From Luteimicrobium sp049844995 (GTDB taxonomy: Bacteria; Actinomycetota; Actinomycetes; Actinomycetales; Cellulomonadaceae), in assembly GCF_049844995.1 (NCBI RefSeq), contig NZ_JBNCMC010000007.1:62001-126000 (forward strand): 64,000 bases of DNA, given 5' to 3'. Numbering within the stretch: position 1 is the first letter of the stretch; each line of letters starts with the position of its first letter. The notes under the pieces were generated by a model. The model did not search any database. It worked only from the letters and a program-made list of their open reading frames with translations, and was not told where the DNA came from. Positions 57,170 through 64,000 of this stretch are shown one piece after another. The position numbers and the translations under genes were made by a program.

Positions 57170-59778
57170 TGCCGTACGTCGTCACCGAGTGGCTCGGTGA
57201 GCACACCGAGCTCCCCGAGGACCTCACCGCGGAGCAGCTCGCCGCGGACCTCGTGCGCGTCGGGCTCGAGGAGGAGGCGATCCACGGGACCGACGTGACC
57301 GGTCCGGTCGTCGTCGGGCGCGTCGTCGCGATGACGCCCGAGCCGCAGAAGAACGGCAAGACGATCAACTGGTGCCAGGTCGACGTCGGCGAGCACAACG
57401 CCGTCGAGAACGTCGGGACCGACGACGAGCGCCGCGTCCCGCGCGGCATCGTCTGCGGCGCGCACAACTTCGTGGTCGGCGACGAGGTCGTCGTCGCGCT
57501 GCCGGGCGCGGTGCTCCCGGGCCCGTTCCCGATCGCGAGCCGCAAGACCTACGGGCACGTGTCCGACGGGATGATCTGCTCGGCGCGCGAGCTCGGGCTC
57601 GGGCAGGACCACGAGGGCATCATCGTGCTCGAGAAGCACGGGTTCTCCGCGGAGCTCGGGCACGACCTGACGCCCGGCTCAGACGCGATCGCGCTGCTCG
57701 GCCTCGGGCAGAAGGTCCTCGAGATCAACGTGACGCCCGACCGCGGCTACTGCTTCTCCTACCGCGGGGTGGCGCGCGAGTTCTCGCACTCGACGGGCGC
57801 GCGCTTCACCGACCCCGGGCTTCCGAGCGCGCTCGGCGCCCCGCTGCCGGCGCCGACGCCCGACGGGTTCCCCGTCGAGGTGTCCGACGACGCCCCGATC
57901 TACGGGCAGGTCGGCTGCGACCGGTTCGTCACGCGCGTGGTGCGCGGCATCGACCCGGCCGCGGTCAGCCCGCAGTGGATGCAGCGCCGCCTGACCCTGT
58001 CGGGCATGCGCCCGATCTCGCTGCCCGTCGACGTGTCCAACTACGTGATGCTCGACCTCGGCCAGCCGACGCACTGCTACGACCTGGCCAGGCTCGAGGC
58101 TCCGATCGTCGTGCGCCGGGCGCGGGCGGGCGAGCGTCTCGTCACGCTCGACGACGTCGACCGCGTGCTCGACCCCGAGGACCTGCTCATCACCGCCTCG
58201 CCCGACCTCGCGGACGGCGACGAGGGCACGCACGTCATCGGCCTCGCGGGCGTCATGGGCGGCGCCTCGACCGAGGTCTCTCCGGCAACGACGGACGTGC
58301 TCGTGGAGGCCGCGCACTTCGACCCCGTGACGATCGCGCGGACCGCGCGGCGCCACAAGCTGGCGTCGGAGGCGTCCAAGCGGTTCGAGCGCGGCGTGGA
58401 CCCGCAGCTCGCGCCGGTCGCCGCGCAGCGCGTGGTCGACCTGCTCGTGGAGTACGGCGGCGGGACCGTCGACCCCGCCGTGAGCGACCTCGACCGCACG
58501 ACGGCGCCCGCCCCGATCCTGTTCCCGGTCGCGGAGGCCGAGCGGCTCACGGGCGTCGCCTACCCGCCGGAGCGCGTCGGCGAGCTGCTCGCCCTGATCG
58601 GCTGCGGCGTCGAGAACTCCGGCGAGCGGGGGGTGCTGCGCGTCGTGCCGCCGAGCTGGCGCCCCGACCTCACCACGCCCGCCGACCTCGTCGAGGAGGT
58701 GGCCCGGCTCGACGGGTACGACAACATCCCGACCCTCCTGCCGCCGTCGCCGGCCGGGACGGGACTCACGCCCGCGCAGCGCGGACGCCGGACGGTGGCC
58801 CGCGCGCTCGCCGACGCGGGCTTCGTCGAGGTGCTGACGTACCCGTTCGTCGCCGACGCTCAGCTGGACGCGCTGCTGATCGACGCCGACGACCCGCGCC
58901 GGCGCGCGGTGCGGCTGGTCAACCCGCTGTCGGACGAGCAGAGCGCGATGCGCACCTCGCTGCTCGTCACGCTGCTGCAGGCGGTCCGGCGCAACGTCGG
59001 CCGCGGCCTGGCGGACGTGGCCGTCGTCGAGCAGGGCCTCGTGACGCGGCCGGGCGCGGGTGCGCTCACCGCGCCGTCGCTGCCGGGCGGGGCCCGCCCC
59101 ACCGAGGAGCAGCTCGCCGCGCTCGAGGCCGCGCTGCCCGACCAGCCGCGTCACGTGGCCGGCGTGCTGGCGGGCGAGCACGTGCCCACCGGCTGGTGGG
59201 GCGGCGGTCGCCGCGCGGACTGGGCCGATGCCGTCGAGGCCGTGCGCGTCGTCGCGGAGACCCTCCGCGTTCCCGTCGTCGTCGCGGCCGACCCGGACGA
59301 GCGCCCGTTCCACCCGGGCCGCTGCGCGCGGGTGACGCTCACCGACGGCACGCTCGTCGGGCACGCGGGCGAGCTGCACCCGCAGGTCGTCGAGAACCTC
59401 GACCTGCCCGCGCGCACCGTGGCCTTCGAGCTCGACCTCGACGTCCTGCTCGACGCCGCGCCCGCGGAGCCGGTCGAGGCCACGCCGGTCTCGGCGTTCC
59501 CGGCCGCCAAGGAGGACGTCGCGCTCGTCGTCGACGACGCCGTCCCGGCCGCGGACGTGCGGGCGGCCGTCGCGCGCGGGGCGGGCGAGCTGCTCGAGGA
59601 CCTGCGCCTGTTCGACGTCTTCACCGGGCCGCAGGTGGGCGAGGGCAAGAAGTCGCTCGCGTTCTCGCTGCGGCTGCGGGCCGCCGACCGCACGCTCACG
59701 GCCGAGGACATCGTCCGGGTGCGCGAGGGCGTCGTCAGCGCAGCGGCCGAGGCGGTCGGGGCGGCGCTGCGCGCCTGA
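57169..59778 (+). CDS. pheT: Phenylalanine--tRNA ligase beta subunit
   Basis: 869 residues. Domain order: OB-fold tRNA-binding domain (VVVGRVVAMTPEPQKNGKT), B3/B4 editing domain (MQRRLTLSGMRPISLPVD, then NYVMLDLGQPTHCYD), B5 domains, a catalytically inactive synthetase-like core (EEVARLDGYDNIPTLLP), and the C-terminal anticodon-binding FDX-ACB domain (SAFPAAKEDVALVVDD, FTGPQVGEGKKSLAFSL). It edits mischarged Tyr-tRNA and positions tRNA for PheS. The stop codon is TGA. Confidence 0.97.
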   Translation: MPYVVTEWLGEHTELPEDLTAEQLAADLVRVGLEEEAIHGTDVTGPVVVGRVVAMTPEPQKNGKTINWCQVDVGEHNAVENVGTDDERRVPRGIVCGAHNFVVGDEVVVALPGAVLPGPFPIASRKTYGHVSDGMICSARELGLGQDHEGIIVLEKHGFSAELGHDLTPGSDAIALLGLGQKVLEINVTPDRGYCFSYRGVAREFSHSTGARFTDPGLPSALGAPLPAPTPDGFPVEVSDDAPIYGQVGCDRFVTRVVRGIDPAAVSPQWMQRRLTLSGMRPISLPVDVSNYVMLDLGQPTHCYDLARLEAPIVVRRARAGERLVTLDDVDRVLDPEDLLITASPDLADGDEGTHVIGLAGVMGGASTEVSPATTDVLVEAAHFDPVTIARTARRHKLASEASKRFERGVDPQLAPVAAQRVVDLLVEYGGGTVDPAVSDLDRTTAPAPILFPVAEAERLTGVAYPPERVGELLALIGCGVENSGERGVLRVVPPSWRPDLTTPADLVEEVARLDGYDNIPTLLPPSPAGTGLTPAQRGRRTVARALADAGFVEVLTYPFVADAQLDALLIDADDPRRRAVRLVNPLSDEQSAMRTSLLVTLLQAVRRNVGRGLADVAVVEQGLVTRPGAGALTAPSLPGGARPTEEQLAALEAALPDQPRHVAGVLAGEHVPTGWWGGGRRADWADAVEAVRVVAETLRVPVVVAADPDERPFHPGRCARVTLTDGTLVGHAGELHPQVVENLDLPARTVAFELDLDVLLDAAPAEPVEATPVSAFPAAKEDVALVVDDAVPAADVRAAVARGAGELLEDLRLFDVFTGPQVGEGKKSLAFSLRLRAADRTLTAEDIVRVREGVVSAAAEAVGAALRA

Positions 59779-59803
59779 CGGACGGTCGGACGGAAGGAGC
59801 GCC

Positions 59804-60427
59804 GTGGCGCGCGCGACGCGGCTCGAGGTGCCCACCGCCCAGGGTCCGGGCGAGCTCGTGCTCGACCGGCCGGCGGGGGCCCCGCGCGGCGTGCTGATGC
59901 TCGGGCACGGCGCGGGCGGGGGTGTGGACGCGCCGGACCTCGTCGCCGCGCGCGACGCGGCGCTCGCCGCCGGCCTCCTGGTCGCGCGGTTCACGCAGCC
60001 CTACCGGGTCGCGGGCCGGCGCGCACCCGCCCCTGCGGTCCAGCTCGACGCCGCGTGGCTCGAGGCGGTCGGCGTCGTGCGCCGGCGTCGCGGTCTGCGG
60101 CGGCTCCCGCTGGTCGTGGGCGGCCGGTCGTCCGGCGCGCGCGTCGCGTGCCGCACCGCCCTCGGGGCGGGAGCGGTCGGGGTCGTCGCACTCGCGTTCC
60201 CGGTCCATCCGCCGGGCAAGCCCGAGCGCAGCAGGCTCGGCGAGCTCGACGGCGCCGGCGTGCCGGCGCTCGTCGTGCAGGGGGAGCGCGACCCGTTCGG
60301 GTGCCCGCCGGACGCGTCCGGCCGCCGGGTGGTCGTCGTGCCCGGCGCGGACCACGCGCTGCGGTGCGCCGAGGCGGTCGTCGCGGAGGCCGTCACGCAG
60401 TTCCTCGAATCGGCACATCTCGCATAG
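59804..60427 (+). CDS. Alpha/beta hydrolase (KANL3/Tex30-like)
   Basis: 207 residues from GTG 59804 with AAGGAG upstream. The oxyanion loop is GHGAGGG (34-40), the nucleophile elbow GGRSSGA (Ser109), and the acid and His are probably in VQGERDPFG and PGADHALR. The layout matches the small dienelactone-hydrolase-like family that includes KANL3/Tex30. The substrate is unknown. It follows pheT by 25 bases and may be cotranscribed. Confidence 0.83.
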   Translation: MARATRLEVPTAQGPGELVLDRPAGAPRGVLMLGHGAGGGVDAPDLVAARDAALAAGLLVARFTQPYRVAGRRAPAPAVQLDAAWLEAVGVVRRRRGLRRLPLVVGGRSSGARVACRTALGAGAVGVVALAFPVHPPGKPERSRLGELDGAGVPALVVQGERDPFGCPPDASGRRVVVVPGADHALRCAEAVVAEAVTQFLESAHLA

Positions 60428-60430
60428 TCT
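60425..60430 (+). promoter_or_regulatory. Possible -10 of the penicillin-binding-protein promoter
   Basis: TAGTCT fits TANNNT, overlaps the stop of the hydrolase gene, and lies 38 bases before the start at 60468, leaving room for the GGGGGAGG ribosome site. Confidence 0.4.
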
Positions 60431-60467
60431 CCTCGGGACACGATCCACGACACAGGGGGAGGCGACG

Positions 60468-62579
60468 GTGCCCGAGCCCAGCGCGCGCGCCACGGTCCGG
60501 ACGGCACGAGAGCATCGCGGGCACGACCCGCGCGGACGGCGCCGTGGCGGGACGGCCGTGCTGGCCGTCACCGGCGTGGTGCTGGTCGGCGCCCTCGCGG
60601 GCTGCACCGACAAGCCCGACGACGCTCCGCTCCAGGACGCGGCGGCGCAGCTCGCGTCCTCGCTCGCGGGAGGCTCTCTCGACGGCATCGCCCTGACGGG
60701 CGCCACGCCCGCGGACGCGACGGCCGAGCGCCAGGACGTGTTCGCCGCCGTGCCGGTGCGCCCGACCGTCACCGTGAAGCAGGTGGCGCGGGTCAAGGAC
60801 CACGACGACCAGGCGACCGCGACGCTCGCGTGGTCGTGGCCCGTCGCGGCGGGGCACCCGTGGGCCTACACGACGACCGCCCACCTCGCCCAGGGCGCGA
60901 AGGGCGCGACGGCGACCTCGACGGGCACGCCCGCGGCGTCGCCGTCGTCGGCCGACGACGCGTGGTCCGTGCAGTGGGACCCGACCGTCCTGCTGCCCGA
61001 CCTCGCCGACAACCAGCACGTGACGTACGCCCGGGTCCGTCCGCAGCGCGCGAAGATCGTCGACGGCTCGGGCAAGGCGATCGTCCAGGATCGCGCGGTC
61101 CACGTGATCGGCGTCGACAAGACGCGCACGGACGAGGCGCACTGGGAGTCGTCGGCGCGGTCGCTCGCGAAGGCCCTCGACCTCGACGCCGACGCCTACG
61201 CCACGCAGGTCACGGCGGCGGGGCCGAAGGCGTTCGTCGAGGCGATCACGCTGCGCGCGTCGGACCCGACGGACGTCACGAAGCTGACGACGATCCCCGG
61301 CGTCGTCGCGCTCGACGACAAGGAGCCGCTGGCACCCACGCGGGACTGGGCGCGTCCGCTCCTGGGGACGGTCGGCGACGCCACCGCGGAGATCGTCAAG
61401 GACTCCGACGGCCGCGTCCACTCCGGCGACCAGACCGGGCTCTCCGGCATCCAGGAGCAGTACGACGCCCAGCTCGCGGGCGAGGCGGGGATCGCGATCC
61501 GGCTCGTCGACGACGGCGACGGGGGACTGAGCAGCGGGAGCGCCGACGACGACAGCGACGGCACGGAGCTGTTCTCCGTGAAGGCCGTCGCCGGGACGCC
61601 CGTGAAGCTCACGCTCGAGAGCGCGCTCCAGACCGACGCCGAGAACGTCCTCGCCGACCAGAAGGTCGCGAGCGCGATCGTCGCTGTCTCGACGTCGGGC
61701 CAGGTGCTCGCGGCGGCGAGCGCGACGGCGGGCAACGGGCTCTCGACGGCCACGGCCGGCAAGTTCGCGCCCGGCTCGACGATGAAGGTCGCGAGCTCGC
61801 TGGCCCTGCTGCGCGAGGGAGCGAAGGCCTCCACGACCGTGCCGTGCACGCCGTCGATCACGGTCGACGGCCGCAAGTTCACCAACGACGCCGACTACCC
61901 GTCGGCGCACCTGGGCGACATCCCGCTGAAGACGGCGTTCGCGAACTCGTGCAACACCGCCTTCATCTCGCAGGCCGGCAAGGTCGACCAGCAGGCGTTG
62001 CACGACGCCGCGGCCGACCTCGGCATCGGCGTCCCCTCCGCGCTGGGCGCGCCCGCGTTCTTCGGCTCCGTCCCGACGACGGGCGGCAGCGAGACCGACC
62101 ACGCCGCCTCGATGATCGGGCAGGGCCGGGTCGAGGCGTCGCCGCTCACCATGGCGACGGTCGCGGCGAGCGTCGCCGCGGGCAAGCGCGTGTCGCCCGT
62201 GCTGGTCGAGCCGTCCAAGGCGTCGGGCGCCTCTGTGTCGTCGCCGTCGTCCTCGTCGGAGTCGTCCGCGACACCGACCGCGACCCCGGCCGCCAGCAAG
62301 CTGACGAAGGCCGAGGCGAGCACCCTGCACGGCTTCATGCGCGCGGTCGTGACCGACGGCACCGGCACCATCCTGTCCTCGCTGCCGGGCGACATCGGCG
62401 CCAAGACCGGCACCGCGCAGTTCGGGGACGACGGCAAGGCGCACGCCTGGATGATCGCGACCGACGGCGACGTCGGCGTCGCGGTCTTCGTCGACGAGGG
62501 GGAGTACGGCGCGACGACCGCCGGCCCGCTGCTCAAGGAGTTCCTGCAGGACCTCGCGAAGGACCACACGTCACGATGA
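60468..62579 (+). CDS. Lipoprotein penicillin-binding transpeptidase (NTF2-like N-domain)
   Basis: 703 residues from GTG 60468 (GGGGGAGG upstream). A basic N-terminus and hydrophobic segment end in a lipobox, GALAGC (Cys46), so the protein is probably lipid-anchored rather than held by a helix. An NTF2-like/MecA-N-type domain (about 50-175) and dimerisation region precede the transpeptidase, with SxxK at Ser437-Lys440 (APGSTMKV), SxN at Ser494-Asn496 (NSCNTAF) and KTG at 646-648 (AKTGTAQF). A Ser/Thr/Pro-rich insert (about 584-610) lies in the catalytic domain. It is a class B PBP for peptidoglycan cross-linking. Confidence 0.9.
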   Translation: MPEPSARATVRTAREHRGHDPRGRRRGGTAVLAVTGVVLVGALAGCTDKPDDAPLQDAAAQLASSLAGGSLDGIALTGATPADATAERQDVFAAVPVRPTVTVKQVARVKDHDDQATATLAWSWPVAAGHPWAYTTTAHLAQGAKGATATSTGTPAASPSSADDAWSVQWDPTVLLPDLADNQHVTYARVRPQRAKIVDGSGKAIVQDRAVHVIGVDKTRTDEAHWESSARSLAKALDLDADAYATQVTAAGPKAFVEAITLRASDPTDVTKLTTIPGVVALDDKEPLAPTRDWARPLLGTVGDATAEIVKDSDGRVHSGDQTGLSGIQEQYDAQLAGEAGIAIRLVDDGDGGLSSGSADDDSDGTELFSVKAVAGTPVKLTLESALQTDAENVLADQKVASAIVAVSTSGQVLAAASATAGNGLSTATAGKFAPGSTMKVASSLALLREGAKASTTVPCTPSITVDGRKFTNDADYPSAHLGDIPLKTAFANSCNTAFISQAGKVDQQALHDAAADLGIGVPSALGAPAFFGSVPTTGGSETDHAASMIGQGRVEASPLTMATVAASVAAGKRVSPVLVEPSKASGASVSSPSSSSESSATPTATPAASKLTKAEASTLHGFMRAVVTDGTGTILSSLPGDIGAKTGTAQFGDDGKAHAWMIATDGDVGVAVFVDEGEYGATTAGPLLKEFLQDLAKDHTSR

Positions 62580-62618
62580 GCAGGCACGCATGAAGACGGC
62601 GCGGGCGAGCACGAGCAG

Positions 62619-63470
62619 ATGAGCACAGCCAGCAGGCCGCGCGTCCTCACGATCGCGGGCACCGACCCCACGGGCGGCGCCGGGGTCGCGGCGGACCTCA
62701 AGACGTTCGCGGCGCACGGCGCCTACGGGATGGCGGTCGTGACGGCGCTCGTCGCCCAGAACACCCGGGGCGTCCGGTCGGTGTACGACCCGCCGGTGCA
62801 GGTCCTGGTCGCGCAGCTCGACGCCGTGTCCGACGACGTCACGATCGACGCGGTGAAGATCGGGCTCGTGGGCAGCGCGGCGTACGCGCACGCGATCGGC
62901 GCCTGGCTCGACCGGGTGCGGCCGCCGCACGTCGTGCTCGACCCGGTGCTCGCGGCGTCCGCCGGTTCGGGGCGTGCCCTGCTGGGCCGCGGCGAGCGTG
63001 CGGAGGACGTGCTCGAGGCCCTCCGCGGCCTCGCGGCGCGCGCCGACGTCGTCACCCCGAACGTCGCGGAGCTCGCGGCGCTCGCGGACGTCCCGGCCCC
63101 GACGTCGGGCGCGAACGTCGTCGAGACCGCCCGGAAGCTCGCGGCGAACCTGGGGACCCGGGTGCTCGTCACGGGCGGGCACTTCGGCGGACGACGCTCG
63201 CCGGACACCCTGGTCGCGCCGTCGGGCGACCTGGTGACCGTGGACGGCGAGCGCGTCGAGACGGCCCACACCCACGGCACCGGCTGCGCGCTGTCGAGCG
63301 CGCTGGCTGCCCTGCGCCCGGTCCGCCCGTCCTGGGAGGCCGCGCTGCGCGACGCCAAGGTCTGGCTCGAGGGCGCGCTCCGGGACGGCGGCCGGCTCGC
63401 CGTCGGGCGCGGTCCCGGCCCCGTCGACCACCTGCACGGCATCCCCGCGCCGGAGCGGCGACGGTCCTGA
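62619..63470 (+). CDS. thiD: Hydroxymethylpyrimidine/phosphomethylpyrimidine kinase
   Basis: 283 residues. Ribokinase-like fold: LTIAGTDPTGGAGVAADLKTF at the start, TALVAQNTRGVRSVY, VLDPVLAASAGS, VVTPNVAELAALA and the anion-hole motif HTHGTGCALSSALAA with the catalytic Asp position replaced by the usual GTGC pattern. ThiD phosphorylates HMP and HMP-P in thiamine synthesis. No other thi gene is near, and no TPP riboswitch was seen in the 39-base gap upstream. Confidence 0.94.
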   Translation: MSTASRPRVLTIAGTDPTGGAGVAADLKTFAAHGAYGMAVVTALVAQNTRGVRSVYDPPVQVLVAQLDAVSDDVTIDAVKIGLVGSAAYAHAIGAWLDRVRPPHVVLDPVLAASAGSGRALLGRGERAEDVLEALRGLAARADVVTPNVAELAALADVPAPTSGANVVETARKLAANLGTRVLVTGGHFGGRRSPDTLVAPSGDLVTVDGERVETAHTHGTGCALSSALAALRPVRPSWEAALRDAKVWLEGALRDGGRLAVGRGPGPVDHLHGIPAPERRRS

Positions 63471-63480
63471 TGGCGCCCGC

Positions 63481-64000
63481 ATGACGTCCGGCGAGCAGCG
63501 CGACGTCCTCACGGAGCCCGCGTTCGCGCGGCTGTGGGCCGCCGCGACCCTGAGCGGGATCGGCTCCGCCGTCACGACGGTCGCCGTGCCGGTGCTCCTG
63601 GTGAGCGTCCTCGACGTCACGCCCGTCCAGCTCGGGGTGGTCAACGCCGTCCAGCTCCTCCCGTACCTCCTGTTCGGGCTGCTCGTGGGCGTGGCGCTCG
63701 ACCGGGTCCGGCGCAGGCCGGTGCTCGTGTGGGCGAGCGTGGGCCGCGCCGCGGTCCTCGGGGTCGTGCCGGTCGCGTGGTGGGCGGGCGCCCTGTCGCT
63801 GCCGCTGGTCGCGGCGACGCTGTTCGTGTTCGGCCTCCTGTCGCTCGTGGGGACGGCCGCGGTGCAGTCGTTCCTCCCGACGGTCGTGGCACCCGACAGG
63901 CTGCTGCCCGCCAACGCGCGCCTCGACCAGAGCGCCGCCGTCGCGCAGACGGGGGGACCCGCCGTCGGGGGCGCGGTCGTCGGCGTGCTCGGGGCTCCCG
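63481..64000 (+). CDS. MFS transporter (partial, runs off the window)
   Basis: The first 173 residues from ATG 63481. LTEPAFARLWAAATLSGIGS, the helix 2-3 loop GVALDRVRRRPVLVWASVGRA and PANARLDQSAAVAQTGGPAVGG match the MFS_3 group of drug/enterobactin exporters. At least four membrane helices are visible. It starts 10 bases after thiD; the ribosome site is weak. Confidence 0.82.
   Translation, partial: MTSGEQRDVLTEPAFARLWAAATLSGIGSAVTTVAVPVLLVSVLDVTPVQLGVVNAVQLLPYLLFGLLVGVALDRVRRRPVLVWASVGRAAVLGVVPVAWWAGALSLPLVAATLFVFGLLSLVGTAAVQSFLPTVVAPDRLLPANARLDQSAAVAQTGGPAVGGAVVGVLGAP

Noticed and set aside
62580..62618. TPP riboswitch before thiD
   Set aside because: The gap is 39 bases, too short, and has none of the conserved THI-box sequence.
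1..64000. Mobile elements, CRISPR arrays, tRNA or rRNA genes
   Set aside because: No transposase, integrase, phage gene, spaced short repeats, or cloverleaf with a TTCGA-type arm was seen in the gaps; all longer gaps were read individually.

Overview
The window is chromosomal DNA of a very GC-rich actinobacterium (codon third positions almost all G or C, frequent GTG starts, 4-nt ATGA/GTGA stop-start overlaps). The gene order DUF3040 - mraZ - rsmH - ftsL - ftsI - murEF - mraY - murD - ftsW - murGC - ftsQZ - pgeF - sepF - yggT - divIVA is the actinobacterial division and cell-wall (dcw) cluster. The content points to Micrococcales, probably Cellulomonadaceae or a close relative. MurE lacks the DNPR motif of diaminopimelate-adding enzymes, which suggests a lysine- or ornithine-type wall.

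Layout. 1-5.3 kb: the end of a DUF3040 gene, then a leftward moxR - DUF58 - transglutaminase operon divergent from mraZ. 5.3-24.5 kb: the rightward dcw cluster, nearly all genes coupled, with regulatory breaks at mraZ-rsmH (a hairpin matching the mraW RNA motif), ftsQ-ftsZ (inverted and direct repeats), pgeF-sepF, sepF-yggT and after divIVA. 24.7-27.4 kb: a TraR/DksA zinc-finger protein, lspA, a pseudouridine synthase and a GNAT acetyltransferase. 27.5-33.8 kb: dnaE, a PNPOx-like protein, a methyltransferase, an MFS transporter and an S4 protein. 33.9-45.1 kb: histidine genes in two parts. hisD is coupled to a Tat-exported Rieske lipoprotein; then, after a VOC protein, an AraC regulator, a RecQ-phosphoribosyltransferase fusion and an alcohol dehydrogenase, comes hisC-hisB-unknown-hisH-priA-sseB. 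45-50.8 kb: a GerW-like protein, a membrane protein, DUF1844, the infC-rpmI-rplT operon, a SpoU-type RNA methyltransferase and a Ddn-like protein. 50.8-55.8 kb: an Rrf2 regulator, a complete sulfate-type ABC importer and thpR. 55.9-64 kb: pheST, an alpha/beta hydrolase, a lipoprotein penicillin-binding transpeptidase, thiD and the start of an MFS exporter.

This is mostly core genome: no IS element, phage gene, CRISPR array, tRNA or rRNA was seen. The interest lies in regulation and gene structure. GGTGGAG repeats with the 10-bp period of MraZ sites occur on both sides of the moxR/mraZ divide. Eight genes carry a -10-like hexamer 6-7 nt before the start codon and no Shine-Dalgarno, the signature of leaderless mRNAs. 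infC has no ATG, GTG or TTG that could make a full-length protein and appears to start at AUC. The leaders of infC, pheS and the sulfate transporter contain competing or stacked hairpins. All functional calls are from reading the sequence; no database search or folding program was run.
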